The notes: generated from the letters alone by a model not told the origin. Shown: positions 24,152-32,943, counted from the first letter of the stretch. The stretch: DNA of 64,000 nt from Streptomyces sp. SDr-06 (GCF_003324565.1 NZ_QOLA01000008.1:186001-250000); one strand, 5' to 3'. Translations and numbers: made by a program.

Positions 24152-24801
24152 GCGCAGTGAACTGGCTGAACGGCGAGGCCTTCACGGTCCTCGGGCAGCA
24201 CATCAAGTGGTCGGACATGATCGGCAACACGATCGGCCTGATCGCCCTCGCGCTCGGCTGGCGCCGGTCCATATGGACCTGGCCCGCCCAGTTCGTCTCG
24301 GGCCTCATCCTCTTCGTGGCCTTCGCCGCCGGGCACCTCTCCGGCAGCGCGGGCAAGCAGGTCGTCGTGATGGTCGTGGCCGCCGGCGGCTGGTTCGCCT
24401 GGAGCCGGGGCAGGCGGCAGGCGCAGGACGGCACCATCGCCGTACGGTTCGCCACGTGGCGCGAGCGGGCCCTCCTGCTCGCCGGCGCCGCCGTCGGCAC
24501 GGTCGCCGTCGCGAGCCTGTTCACCGCCTACCCGGCCCTGTCGTGGGACCCGTGGCCCGACGCCTATGTCTTCGTGGGCACCGTCGTCGCGATGTACGCC
24601 CAGGCCCGCGGCATGGTCGAGTTCTGGTTCGCCTGGCTGCTCGTCGACGTCGTCGGCGTGCCCCTCAACTTCGCCAACGGCTACGCCTTCTCCGGCTTCG
24701 TCTACGTCATTTACGGCGCGCTCGTCCTGTGGGGCCTGCGCGACTGGTGGCTGCGCTCGCGCACGAGCGTCAAGCCCGTCCTGGAAGGAGCGACGGCATG
24801 A
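24148..24801 (+). CDS. ribM: PnuC-family riboflavin transporter (RibM-like)
   Basis: 217-residue membrane protein with about seven hydrophobic segments and the PnuC pattern near the end (EFWFAWLLVDVVGVPLNFANGYAFSGFVYVIYGALVLWGLRDWW). PnuC proteins usually take up nicotinamide riboside, but those within riboflavin operons of actinobacteria (RibM) transport riboflavin. Position inside the FMN-riboswitch operon, overlapped by 4 bp on both sides (GTGA with ribE and ATGA with ribBA), strongly supports riboflavin. Transport is by facilitated diffusion in characterised members. Confidence 0.9.
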   Translation: MSAVNWLNGEAFTVLGQHIKWSDMIGNTIGLIALALGWRRSIWTWPAQFVSGLILFVAFAAGHLSGSAGKQVVVMVVAAGGWFAWSRGRRQAQDGTIAVRFATWRERALLLAGAAVGTVAVASLFTAYPALSWDPWPDAYVFVGTVVAMYAQARGMVEFWFAWLLVDVVGVPLNFANGYAFSGFVYVIYGALVLWGLRDWWLRSRTSVKPVLEGATA

Positions 24802-26090
24802 CCACGCACGCGCCCACCTGGTACTCCACCGACAACCGCGAGGACCTCGCCCTCGACCCCGTCGAGCAGGCCATCCGCGACATCGCGGCCGGCCGGCCGG
24901 TGGTGGTCGTCGACGACGAGGACCGCGAGAACGAGGGCGACCTCGTCATCGCCGCCGAGAAGGCCACCCCCGAGATCGTGGCGTTCATGATGAGCGAGTG
25001 CCGCGGCCTGATCTGCGCGCCCATGGAGGGCGAGGACCTCGACCGGCTCGACCTGCCGCAGATGGTCGACCACAACACCGAGTCGATGAAGACCGCGTTC
25101 ACCGTCTCGGTGGACGCGAGCGCCGCGCACGGCGTGAGCACCGGCATCTCGGCCGCCGACCGGGCCACCACGCTGCGTCTGCTCGCCGACGGCCACTCCG
25201 GCTCCGGTGACTTCGTCCGCCCCGGCCACGTCTTCCCGCTGCGCGCCAAGCCCGGCGGCGTCCTTGTGCGCAACGGCCACACCGAGGCCGCGGTCGACCT
25301 CGCCCGGCTCGCCGGGCTCGCCCCGGCCGGTGCCATCGTCGAGATCGCGGGCGAGGACGGCGTCATGCTGCGCCTGCCCGAACTCGTCCCGTTCGCCCGC
25401 AAGCACGGTCTGACGATCATCTCCATCGAGGACCTGATCACCTACCGGCGCTCCGCGGAGCCGACCGTGCGCCGCGAGGCCGAGGTCCAACTGCCCACCG
25501 CGGCAGGGGAGTTCACCGCCTTCGGCTACCGCTCCACCGTGGACGGCGTCGAGCACGTCGCCCTGGTCCACGGCGATATCGGCGACGGCGAGGACGTCCT
25601 GGTCCGGGTCCACTCCGAGTGCCTGACCGGCGACATCTTCTCCTCGCTGCGCTGCGACTGCGGCCCCCAGCTCCAGGCGTCCATGGAACGCATCACGGAG
25701 GCCGGCCGCGGCGTCGTGGTCTACCTGCGCGGCCACGAGGGCCGCGGCATCGGCCTGCTGTCCAAGCTGCGCGCCTACGAACTCCAGGAGCGCGGCCGCG
25801 ACACCCTCGACGCCAACCTGGAGCTCGGCCTGCCCGCCGACGCCCGCGACTACGCGGCCGGCGCCCAGATCCTCGCCGACCTCGGCGTGCGCAGCCTGCG
25901 GCTCATGACCAACAACCCCGACAAGATCACCGCGCTGGTACGGCACGGCCTGACGGTCTCCGGGCGCGAGCCCATGCCGGTCAAGGCGGGCGAGCACAAC
26001 CTCAGCTACCTGCGCACCAAGCGGGACCGCATGGGGCACGACCTTCCGTGGCTCGACGCCGCTTCGGCGTCGGCCTGCGGCAACCAGTAA
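24798..26090 (+). CDS. ribBA: Bifunctional 3,4-dihydroxy-2-butanone 4-phosphate synthase / GTP cyclohydrolase II
   Basis: 430-residue fusion supplying both riboflavin precursors. The RibB half (about 1-215) has the acidic loop VVDDEDRENEGDLVIAAE and SGSGDFVRPGHVFPL. The RibA half (about 220-425) has the zinc motif SECLTGDIFSSLRCDCG and RGHEGRGIGLLSKLRAY, plus NNPDKITAL near the end. Starts within the ribM stop (ATGA), indicating coupling. Full-length and apparently intact in both halves. Confidence 0.95.
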   Translation: MTTHAPTWYSTDNREDLALDPVEQAIRDIAAGRPVVVVDDEDRENEGDLVIAAEKATPEIVAFMMSECRGLICAPMEGEDLDRLDLPQMVDHNTESMKTAFTVSVDASAAHGVSTGISAADRATTLRLLADGHSGSGDFVRPGHVFPLRAKPGGVLVRNGHTEAAVDLARLAGLAPAGAIVEIAGEDGVMLRLPELVPFARKHGLTIISIEDLITYRRSAEPTVRREAEVQLPTAAGEFTAFGYRSTVDGVEHVALVHGDIGDGEDVLVRVHSECLTGDIFSSLRCDCGPQLQASMERITEAGRGVVVYLRGHEGRGIGLLSKLRAYELQERGRDTLDANLELGLPADARDYAAGAQILADLGVRSLRLMTNNPDKITALVRHGLTVSGREPMPVKAGEHNLSYLRTKRDRMGHDLPWLDAASASACGNQ

Positions 26091-26125
26091 GCCAGTAAGC
26101 ACACCGCAACACCTGAGGAGAGCAC

Positions 26126-26611
26126 GTGAGTGGCAAGGGCGCACCCGAACTGTCCGTACGCAACTGCGGAGACCTCCGTGTCGCCGTGGTCGCGGCACAG
26201 TGGCACGAGAAGGTGATGGACGGACTCGTCGACGGCGCCCTGCGCGCCCTGCACGAACTCGGCATCGACGAGCCGACGCTGCTGCGCGTCCCGGGCAGCT
26301 TCGAACTGCCGGTCGTGGCCAAGGTCCTCGCGGGCCGCGGCTACGATGCCGTCGTCGCGCTCGGCGTTGTGATCAGGGGCGGTACCCCGCACTTCGAGTA
26401 CGTGTGTCAAGGTGTCACCAACGGTCTCACCCAGGTCAGCGTCGACACCGGCGTACCCGTCGGATTCGGCGTGCTGACCTGCGACACCGAGGAACAGGCC
26501 CTGGACCGGGCCGGCCTCGAAGGGTCGAACGAGGACAAGGGGCACGAAGCGGTCACCGCCGCCGTGGCCACCGCGGCCACGCTGCGCACGGTCAGCGAAC
26601 CCTGGCGCTGA
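26126..26611 (+). CDS. ribH: 6,7-Dimethyl-8-ribityllumazine synthase
   Basis: 161-residue enzyme condensing the RibB product with the RibD-derived pyrimidine. Conserved segments are VVAAQWHEKVMDGLVDGA, RVPGSFELPVVAK, ALGVVIRGGTPHFEYVC and GVLTCDTEEQALDRAG. The catalytic His is in TPHFEYV. It follows ribBA by 35 bp with a GAGGAG Shine-Dalgarno and GTG start; it is the last rib gene of the operon. Confidence 0.95.
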   Translation: MSGKGAPELSVRNCGDLRVAVVAAQWHEKVMDGLVDGALRALHELGIDEPTLLRVPGSFELPVVAKVLAGRGYDAVVALGVVIRGGTPHFEYVCQGVTNGLTQVSVDTGVPVGFGVLTCDTEEQALDRAGLEGSNEDKGHEAVTAAVATAATLRTVSEPWR

Positions 26612-26646
26612 GCGACCGGAACCCACCCCTTACCCTAAGAAGCATC

Positions 26647-26928
26647 ATGGCGAACAAACCCACCAAGAGCTTCGAAGAGCTCTTCACCGAGCTCCAGCTC
26701 AAGGCCGCCAGCGGCGACCCCACCACCTCCCGCACCGCCGAGCTGGTGGACAAGGGCGTCCATGCCATCGGCAAGAAGGTCGTCGAGGAGGCCGCCGAAG
26801 TCTGGATGGCCGCCGAGTACGAGGGCAAGGAAGCGACCGCCGAGGAGATCTCCCAGCTGCTGTACCACGTCCAGGTGATGATGGTCGCGCGCGGGATCTC
26901 CCTCGACGACGTCTACGCCCACCTGTAA
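26647..26928 (+). CDS. hisE: Phosphoribosyl-ATP pyrophosphohydrolase
   Basis: 93-residue all-alpha MazG-like enzyme for the second step of histidine synthesis (PR-ATP to PR-AMP). The metal-binding helix motif GKKVVEEAAEVWMAA with EEISQLLYHVQVMM is typical. It is a single-domain HisE, as is normal in actinobacteria where HisI is separate. The ATG start is 35 bp after ribH, so expression may partly depend on read-through from the riboflavin operon. Confidence 0.95.
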   Translation: MANKPTKSFEELFTELQLKAASGDPTTSRTAELVDKGVHAIGKKVVEEAAEVWMAAEYEGKEATAEEISQLLYHVQVMMVARGISLDDVYAHL

Positions 26929-26997
26929 GCACCCCGAGCCCGGCACACCCGTGCGGGCAACGCCGTACGACTCCGTCCACACAAGGAAGCTGACCTC

Positions 26998-27855
26998 ATG
27001 CTGCGCATCGCCGTCCCCAACAAGGGTTCACTGTCCGGACCTGCGTCGGCGATGCTCCATGAGGCCGGCTACCGGATGCGCAAGGAGTCCAAGGAGCTCG
27101 TCACCGTCGACCCCGTCAACGAGGTCGAGTTCTTCTACCTGCGCCCCAAGGACATCGCGATCTACGTGTCCGCCGGCAAGCTCGACATCGGCATCACCGG
27201 CGAGGACCTGCTGATCGACTCCGGCGCGGAGGCCGAGGTCATCCTGCCGCTCGGCTTCGCCCGCTCCACCTTCCGCTTCGCCGCCAAGCCCGGCACCGTC
27301 ACGTCCGTTCAGGACCTGGCGGGCAGGACGATCGCCACGTCCTACGAGGGCATCGTCGCCAAGCACCTGGCCGAGGCCGGCGTCGACGCCTCCGTGGTGC
27401 ACCTCGACGGCGCGGTGGAGACGGCGATCGAGCTGGGCGTCGCCCAGGCCATCGCCGACGTCGTGGAGACCGGCACCTCGCTGCGCAACGCGGGCCTGGA
27501 GGTCTTCGGCGAGCCGATCATGAAGTCCGAGGCGGCCGTCATCCGGCGCACCGGCGCCGGCACGGACGGCGCCACGCAGCTGAAGGTCGAGCAGTTCCTG
27601 CGCCGCCTCCAGGGCGTCCTGGTGGCCCGCAGCTACGTGATGATGGACTACGACTGCCGCGCCGAGCACCTGGAGCGGGCCGTCGCGCTCACCCCCGGCC
27701 TGGAGTCGCCGACCATCTCCCCGCTGCACAACGAGGGCTGGGTCGCGGTCCGCTCGATGGTCCCCGCCAAGGACTCCCAGCGGGTCATGGACGACCTGTA
27801 CGAGCTGGGTGCCCGGGCGATCCTCACCACGGCCATCCACGCCTGCCGCCTCTGA
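26998..27855 (+). CDS. hisG: ATP phosphoribosyltransferase (long form)
   Basis: 285-residue first enzyme of histidine synthesis. It begins MLRIAVPNKGSLSGP and has the PRPP loop region (DLAGRTIATSYEG) and the catalytic domain followed by an allosteric C-terminal domain (about 210-285; SPLHNEGWVAVRSMV), which identifies the long, histidine-inhibited HisG that works without HisZ. 69 bp after hisE, forming a hisEG pair. Confidence 0.95.
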   Translation: MLRIAVPNKGSLSGPASAMLHEAGYRMRKESKELVTVDPVNEVEFFYLRPKDIAIYVSAGKLDIGITGEDLLIDSGAEAEVILPLGFARSTFRFAAKPGTVTSVQDLAGRTIATSYEGIVAKHLAEAGVDASVVHLDGAVETAIELGVAQAIADVVETGTSLRNAGLEVFGEPIMKSEAAVIRRTGAGTDGATQLKVEQFLRRLQGVLVARSYVMMDYDCRAEHLERAVALTPGLESPTISPLHNEGWVAVRSMVPAKDSQRVMDDLYELGARAILTTAIHACRL

Positions 27856-27893
27856 CGGCCGGCCGCACGACAGCGACGAAAGCGAACGACACC

Positions 27894-28373
27894 GTGTCCG
27901 CCCCCGCCCCCCGGCCCCCCGTCCTGCCGGTCACGTTCAGGCCGACCCGCACCCGGGCCGTCCTGCTGACCAGCGCCGCCGCCATGTTCGTCGCCATGAC
28001 GGCCATGTCGCTGCTCCTGGAGACGCTGAGCGGGGGCGAGCGGGGCAGCTTCATCCTCATGGCCGCCCTGTTCGCCGGGGTGCTCGTGCTGCTCAGCCGG
28101 CCCAAGGTGGTCGCCGACGACACGGGGGTCACGGTCGTCAACCTCACCGCACGGCGCCGCCTCGCCTGGGCGGAGATCCTCCGGGTGAACCTCCGTCCGG
28201 GCGACCCCTGGGTCTTCCTCGACCTCAGCGACGGCACCAGCCTCCCCGTGCTCGGCATCCAGCCCGGCATCGGCAAGGCCCGCGCCATCCGCGACGCCAA
28301 GGCGCTGCGCGCGCTCGCCGAGACCCACGGCACCGGGGCCGATTCCTCCGGCGCGCCCGGCGGCGACGGCTGA
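27894..28373 (+). CDS. PH domain-containing membrane protein
   Basis: 159-residue protein with two hydrophobic segments (about 24-42 and 53-68) followed by a small cytoplasmic bacterial PH-like domain (VVADDTGVTVVNLTARRRLAWAEILRVNLRPGDPW). Actinobacteria commonly have this PH protein next to hisG or rib genes; its role is unknown. The GTG start is 38 bp after hisG, so it probably belongs to the same transcript. Confidence 0.8.
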   Translation: MSAPAPRPPVLPVTFRPTRTRAVLLTSAAAMFVAMTAMSLLLETLSGGERGSFILMAALFAGVLVLLSRPKVVADDTGVTVVNLTARRRLAWAEILRVNLRPGDPWVFLDLSDGTSLPVLGIQPGIGKARAIRDAKALRALAETHGTGADSSGAPGGDG

Positions 28374-28528
28374 GCCCCCTGCCCCACCTGGCACCATCTT
28401 GATTACCCTGATGTCGGCGGCGCCGAGCGCGCCCCGCCCCGCACACGGGCCTGCACCATCGGCCGCGGGGCACCTGCGACCCGAGGAGTGACTCCCTCCA
28501 GCAATGGACGGACCGTCCGGTAGTACCT

Positions 28529-28559
28529 GCGCCGCCCCCTCCCAGGAGGCGGCGGCATG
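28529..28559 (+). promoter_or_regulatory. Hairpin overlapping the ribosome binding site of the first CNNM gene
   Basis: The start region GCGCCGCC-CCCTCCCAGGA-GGCGGCGGCATG can fold so that GCCGCC pairs with GGCGGC, placing AGGAGG in the loop/stem and close to the ATG. The 183-bp gap upstream has no other gene; it may be a regulated leader. Weak evidence. Confidence 0.35.
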
Positions 28560-29894
28560 ACCATCACGCTTGGGCTGCTCTTCGCGGCCTTCCTCCTGAT
28601 CCTCGCCAACGGCTTCTTCGTGGCGGCCGAGTTCGGCCTGGTCACCGTCGACCGGCCGGACGCCGAGCGGGCCGCGGCCGACGGTGACCGCAGAGCCGGC
28701 ACCGTGGTGCGCGCCCTCGGCGAGCTGTCCTTCCAGCTGTCCGGCACCCAGCTCGGCATCACCATCACCTCGCTCGTCGTCGGCATGCTCGCCGAGCCCG
28801 CGCTCGCCGACCTGCTCGACGGACCCATCGGCGCCACCGGCCTGCCGGCCGGCGCGGTCTCCGGCATCAGCGTCGTCCTCGGCATGCTGCTCGCGGCCGC
28901 CGTGCAGATGGTGGTCGGCGAACTCGTGCCGAAGAACTGGGCGGTGTCCAAGCCGCTCCAGGTGGCCCGCTTCGTGGCCGGGCCGCAGGACCGCTTCTCG
29001 CGGCTCTTCCGGCCGGTCATCGCCCTGCTCAACACCGTCGCCAACCGCCTGGTGCGGGCCCTCGGCGTCGAGCCCGCCGACGAACTGGCCTCCGCCCGCA
29101 CCCCCGGTGAACTGGTCTCCCTGGTCAGGCACTCGGCGCGGGCCGGAGCCCTGGAGCAGGACACCGCCGACCTCTTCGTACGGACCCTCTCGCTCGGCCA
29201 CCTCACGGCCGAGAACGTGATGACCCCGCGCGTCAAGGTCAGCGCCCTGCAGACCACCGCGACCGCGGCCGACGTCCTCAACCTCACCCGTGCCACCGGC
29301 CTCTCCCGCTTCCCGGTCTACCGGGAGCGGATCGACGAGGTCGTGGGCATGGTCCACCTCAAGGACGCGCTCGCGGTCCGGCCGCCGGAGCGGCTGCGCA
29401 CCGCGGTCGGCCTGATCGCGGTGCCGCCGCTGCTGGTCCCGGAGACGCTGCCCGTGCAGCAGCTCCTGGAGCGGCTGCGCAGCGAGCAGCCGATAGCCGT
29501 CGTCGTCGACGAGTACGGCGGCACGGCCGGCGTGGTCACCCTCGAGGACATCGTCGAGGAACTGGTCGGCGAGGTCCGCGACGAGCACGACGGCGCGGAC
29601 GCCGCCCGGCCCGAGCTCGCCGTCGTGGCGGGCGAGGACGGCCGTCCCGCCTGGGAGGCCGACGGCAGCTGCCGGGTCCTCTCGCTCGGCCGGATAGGCC
29701 TGGAGGCCCCCGAGGGGCCGTACGAGACGGTCGCCGGCCTCGTCGCCGACCTGCTCGGCCGCATCCCGGTCCCCGGTGACCGGGTCGAGCTGCCGGGTTG
29801 GCGCATCCAGGTCCGCCGGGTGGAGCGGTACCGCGCGGAGCGGGTCCGCTTCGTGCGGGCGGCGGACGCGCCGGTGGCGGAGGCGGTCCGATGA
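28557..29894 (+). CDS. Hemolysin/CNNM-CorC family membrane protein (first of a pair)
   Basis: 445-residue protein: an N-terminal DUF21/CNNM membrane domain (about 1-190, beginning LLFAAFLLILANGFFVAAEFGLV), a CBS pair (about 205-330, with VMTPRVKVSAL and VVDEYGGTAGVVTLEDIVEELVGEV) and a C-terminal CorC_HlyC domain (about 345-435). Family members export magnesium or other divalent metals; hemolysin is a historic name. A paralogue overlaps its stop by 4 bp, suggesting a heteromeric complex. Confidence 0.9.
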   Translation: MTITLGLLFAAFLLILANGFFVAAEFGLVTVDRPDAERAAADGDRRAGTVVRALGELSFQLSGTQLGITITSLVVGMLAEPALADLLDGPIGATGLPAGAVSGISVVLGMLLAAAVQMVVGELVPKNWAVSKPLQVARFVAGPQDRFSRLFRPVIALLNTVANRLVRALGVEPADELASARTPGELVSLVRHSARAGALEQDTADLFVRTLSLGHLTAENVMTPRVKVSALQTTATAADVLNLTRATGLSRFPVYRERIDEVVGMVHLKDALAVRPPERLRTAVGLIAVPPLLVPETLPVQQLLERLRSEQPIAVVVDEYGGTAGVVTLEDIVEELVGEVRDEHDGADAARPELAVVAGEDGRPAWEADGSCRVLSLGRIGLEAPEGPYETVAGLVADLLGRIPVPGDRVELPGWRIQVRRVERYRAERVRFVRAADAPVAEAVR

Positions 29895-30985
29895 GCCTGC
29901 TCCAACTCCTGTTCGCGCTGCTGCTCGTGCTCGCCAACGGTTTCTTCGTCGGCGCCGAGTTCGCGCTGGTGTCCGTGCGCCGCAGCCAGATCGAACCGCT
30001 GGCCGCCGCGTCCTCGCGGGCCCGCCAGGTGCTGCACGGCCTGGAGAACCTGCCGCAGATGATGGCCGCCGCCCAATTCGGCATCACCGTATGCTCGTTG
30101 ACGCTCGGCGCGGTCGCCGAGCCGACCGTGGCCCGGCTCCTGGAGCCCGTGTTCCAGGCGGTCCGGATCCCCGAGGGGCTCGTCCACCCGCTGGGCTATG
30201 TCATCGCGCTCGCCCTGGTGGTCTCGCTCCACCTCGTGATCGGCGAGATGGTCCCCAAGAACCTGGCGATGGCGGCGCCCGAGAAGACCGCGCTCTGGTT
30301 CAGCCCGGGCCTGGTCGCCTTCGCCCGGGTCTGCAAGCCGGTGACCGTCGCGCTCGGCGCCTGCGCGCGGCTGATCCTGAGACTGTTCCGGGTCGAGCCG
30401 AAGGACGAGGTGGAGGCCGTCTTCACCAGCGTCCAGCTCGGCCGCCTCGTGGAGGACTCCGGGCAGGCCGGACTCCTGGAGCCGGAGGCCCAGGAACGCC
30501 TGGAGGACGCCCTGGAACTGGGCAGCCGCCCCGTCACCGACGTCCTGCTCGACCGGGCCTCGCTGGTCACGGTCGACTGCTCGGTGACGCCCAGGGAACT
30601 GGAGGAGCTGACGGTACGCACCGGCTACTCCCGCTTCCCGGTGTGCGCGGAAGGCGGCGCCTTCATGGGCTTCCTGCACGTCAAGGACGTCCTGGACGTG
30701 GAGGACCGGGAGCGTGCGGTGCCGCAGCAGCTGTGGCGCCCGCTCGCCACCCTGCGGGCCGAACTGCCCCTGGACGACGCCCTGACCGTGATGCGCCGCG
30801 CCGCGACGCACCTGGCCCAGGTCGCGGACGGTTCCGGCCGGGTGCTCGGCCTGGTGGCCCTGGAGGACGTCCTGGAGAAGCTGGTGGGCGAGGTCCGCGA
30901 CCCCGCGCACCGCGAGGAGCCCACCGCGCTCGCCCGGCTCGCCGAGCCCCGCGGCGAACAGGCGCAGCAGGCGCTGGCCGGCTAG
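29891..30985 (+). CDS. Hemolysin/CNNM-CorC family membrane protein (second of a pair)
   Basis: 364-residue paralogue of the preceding protein. It has the same DUF21 start (LLVLANGFFVGAEFALVSVRRSQ) and CBS pair (VLGLVALEDVLEKLVGEV), but lacks the C-terminal CorC_HlyC domain and ends in an Ala/Arg-rich tail. The shortened form suggests a division of labour within a hetero-oligomer with the full-length partner. Starts at an ATGA overlap. Convergent with the AAA ATPase gene 3 bp away. Confidence 0.9.
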   Translation: MSLLQLLFALLLVLANGFFVGAEFALVSVRRSQIEPLAAASSRARQVLHGLENLPQMMAAAQFGITVCSLTLGAVAEPTVARLLEPVFQAVRIPEGLVHPLGYVIALALVVSLHLVIGEMVPKNLAMAAPEKTALWFSPGLVAFARVCKPVTVALGACARLILRLFRVEPKDEVEAVFTSVQLGRLVEDSGQAGLLEPEAQERLEDALELGSRPVTDVLLDRASLVTVDCSVTPRELEELTVRTGYSRFPVCAEGGAFMGFLHVKDVLDVEDRERAVPQQLWRPLATLRAELPLDDALTVMRRAATHLAQVADGSGRVLGLVALEDVLEKLVGEVRDPAHREEPTALARLAEPRGEQAQQALAG

Positions 30986-30988
30986 CCG

Positions 30989-32884
30989 CTAGAGCGGATC
31001 CTGCGGGTCGCGGCGGGTGGGGCCGCGACCCGACAGGACCTCTCCGTACGCCTGCATCAGATCGGGCAGGCGCAGGGTGGAGAGGTCGTCGCGGGTGGGC
31101 GTGGCGGGATACATCGACAGCCTCAGGTCCCGGTAGGCGCAGCTCTTCTCGTACAGGGTGCGCAGGAAGCGGCCGTTGCCGAGCTCGTCGATCCAGCCCT
31201 GGTCGACGACGTGCCCGCTGATCGAGCGCAGCTCCTCCAGCGCCTCCTCGTCCCACGCGTCCCCGTTCTCCCCGGCCAGCACCTCGCCGATCGAGGTGAG
31301 TTCGAGGGGCCGGTAGGAGGGGAAGTCGACGCGGGTGGTGAAGCGGGAGGACAGGCCCGGGTTGGTGGCGAGCAGGCGGTCCATGCCCTCGGGGTAGCCG
31401 GCCAGGATCACCACCAGGTGGTCCCGGTTGTCCTCGGCGCGCTTGAGGAGCACCTGGAGCGCCTCGTCGCCGTACGCGTCGCCCTTGCTGTAGCCGGAGT
31501 TGGAGAGCGAGTAGGCCTCGTCGACGAAGAGGACGCCGCCCAGCGCCGAGTCGATCAGCTCGTTGGCCTTGACGGCGGTCTGGCCGAGGAACTCGCCCAC
31601 CAGGTCCGCGCGTTGGGCCTCCACCAGGTGGTCGCCGCCGAGCAGTCCGAGTGCGTAGAAGACGCGGCCCAGGATGCGGGCCACGGTGGTCTTGCCGGTG
31701 CCGGAGGGGCCGGAGAAGACAAAGTGACGTTTCGGCGGCTGGACCGGCAGTCCCTGACTGGCCCTGAGCCGAGCCATGTTGAGCTGCGCGGACAGCGCCT
31801 TGACCTGACGCTTGACCGGTTCGAGGCCCACCATCCGCTCCAGCTCGGCGAGCGCCTCGGCGAGCAGGACGGGATCGGTGGGCCCGGCCGGGAACTGCGG
31901 GGGCGCGGGCTGCGAGGGGATGCCAGGCTTGGCCCGTACGCCGTCGCGCGCCCCGCCCGGCGGGCCGGCGAGCGGCGCCTGGGGTTCGCCGCCGAGCCGG
32001 AGCTCGCGGCCCTCGGGCTGATCCAGGCCGAGCACGGACTCGGCCTCGGCCTCCACCGTGTCGCCGAAGCCGGACAGGGCGACCGCGGCGAGGTCGGGGG
32101 GGTCGGCGGAGCCGTCGTACCCGTCGTTCTCGGTGATCGCGGTCAGCCGCGCCGAGGTGTCCATGAACGCAGGGTCGACGCGGTGCACCGCCCGGTACAG
32201 CGGGAGGGCCGCGGCCGAGCGGCCGGTGCCCTCGTGGGCGCGGGCCAGCCAGTAGCGCAGCTCCTTGCGCTGCGGCTGTTCGCTGCGGCAGCGCATCAGC
32301 GCGGCCGACAGCAGCGGCTCGGCCTGGCCGAACATCTCCAGGCGCACCCGGGCCATCCCGCCGAAGAGACCCGCCTCGATGCCGAGCAGCGGGTCGTCGA
32401 CCAACGGCTCGGTGTGGCGGACCAGTTGCTCCCAGTCCTTGACGAGATAGGCCCGGCAGGCGTGCAGGAAACGCACCTGCGGATCGGTGTCGACGGGAGG
32501 CAGCCCGGCCAACGCCCGGTCCAGTTCCGGCACATGGCGGCCGTCCAGCCAGTGCGAGGCGTGGGCGAGCAGCAGGTCGCGCGGGCTCTCCAGGACCGGC
32601 TGGACCCACCAGCCGAGCCAGTACCAGGAGTTGAGGGTCCTGCGATGGCCCGCCCGCTGTTCGCCGAAGCGTTCGCGGTGCCGGTACATGCGCAGCAGCG
32701 CGGTCGTCGTGTCCACGCGCAGGGCGTGCAGTCCGAGCCAGCCGTCCGCCATCGAGGGGTCGAGCCGCACCGCCGTGCGGAACTCCTCCTCGGCCTGCGG
32801 ATACGCGCCCATGGTGTAGGCGTCCACACCGCGCAGCCAGGCGAGCTCGGCCGGGGCGTGCGCGCCCGTAGTGCCGAAGTCCAT
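30989..32884 (-). CDS. AAA ATPase with TPR-like N-terminus (EccA/CbbX family)
   Basis: 631-residue cytoplasmic protein. The N-terminal half (about 1-250) is helical and TPR-like (AYPQAEEEFRTAVRLDPSMADGWLGLHALR), followed by a Pro/Gly-rich linker (about 295-335) and a CbbX-type AAA domain. Walker A is GPSGTGKTT (392-400) and Walker B VLFVDEAYSL, with sensor-like ILAGYPEGMDRLL. The layout matches EccA of type VII secretion systems, but no other esx/ecc gene is in this window. Start chosen at the ATG after GGGGGA; a GTG 12 bp earlier is possible. A perfect inverted repeat sits 32 bp upstream. Confidence 0.87.
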   Translation of the reverse strand: MDFGTTGAHAPAELAWLRGVDAYTMGAYPQAEEEFRTAVRLDPSMADGWLGLHALRVDTTTALLRMYRHRERFGEQRAGHRRTLNSWYWLGWWVQPVLESPRDLLLAHASHWLDGRHVPELDRALAGLPPVDTDPQVRFLHACRAYLVKDWEQLVRHTEPLVDDPLLGIEAGLFGGMARVRLEMFGQAEPLLSAALMRCRSEQPQRKELRYWLARAHEGTGRSAAALPLYRAVHRVDPAFMDTSARLTAITENDGYDGSADPPDLAAVALSGFGDTVEAEAESVLGLDQPEGRELRLGGEPQAPLAGPPGGARDGVRAKPGIPSQPAPPQFPAGPTDPVLLAEALAELERMVGLEPVKRQVKALSAQLNMARLRASQGLPVQPPKRHFVFSGPSGTGKTTVARILGRVFYALGLLGGDHLVEAQRADLVGEFLGQTAVKANELIDSALGGVLFVDEAYSLSNSGYSKGDAYGDEALQVLLKRAEDNRDHLVVILAGYPEGMDRLLATNPGLSSRFTTRVDFPSYRPLELTSIGEVLAGENGDAWDEEALEELRSISGHVVDQGWIDELGNGRFLRTLYEKSCAYRDLRLSMYPATPTRDDLSTLRLPDLMQAYGEVLSGRGPTRRDPQDPL

Positions 32885-32915
32885 CACGTCCCCCACCGCC
32901 GTGCCCCGTGCTGAA

Positions 32916-32943
32916 CCGCCAATTCACAGCAGGGAATTGGCGG
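32916..32943. promoter_or_regulatory. Perfect 10-bp inverted repeat upstream of the AAA ATPase
   Basis: CCGCCAATTC-N8-GAATTGGCGG, perfect in all ten positions, lies 32 bp before the ATPase ATG. It is too AT-cored for chance in this genome. It may be a repressor operator or a leader hairpin; the cognate protein is unknown. Confidence 0.6.

Noticed and set aside
28374..28556. Metal riboswitch (M-box or yybP-ykoY) ahead of the CNNM genes
   Set aside because: Expected conserved segments are not present; only an RBS hairpin can be supported.
31211..32914. A 567-codon plus-strand frame opposite the AAA ATPase
   Set aside because: The minus-strand protein has Walker A and B; this frame has none.
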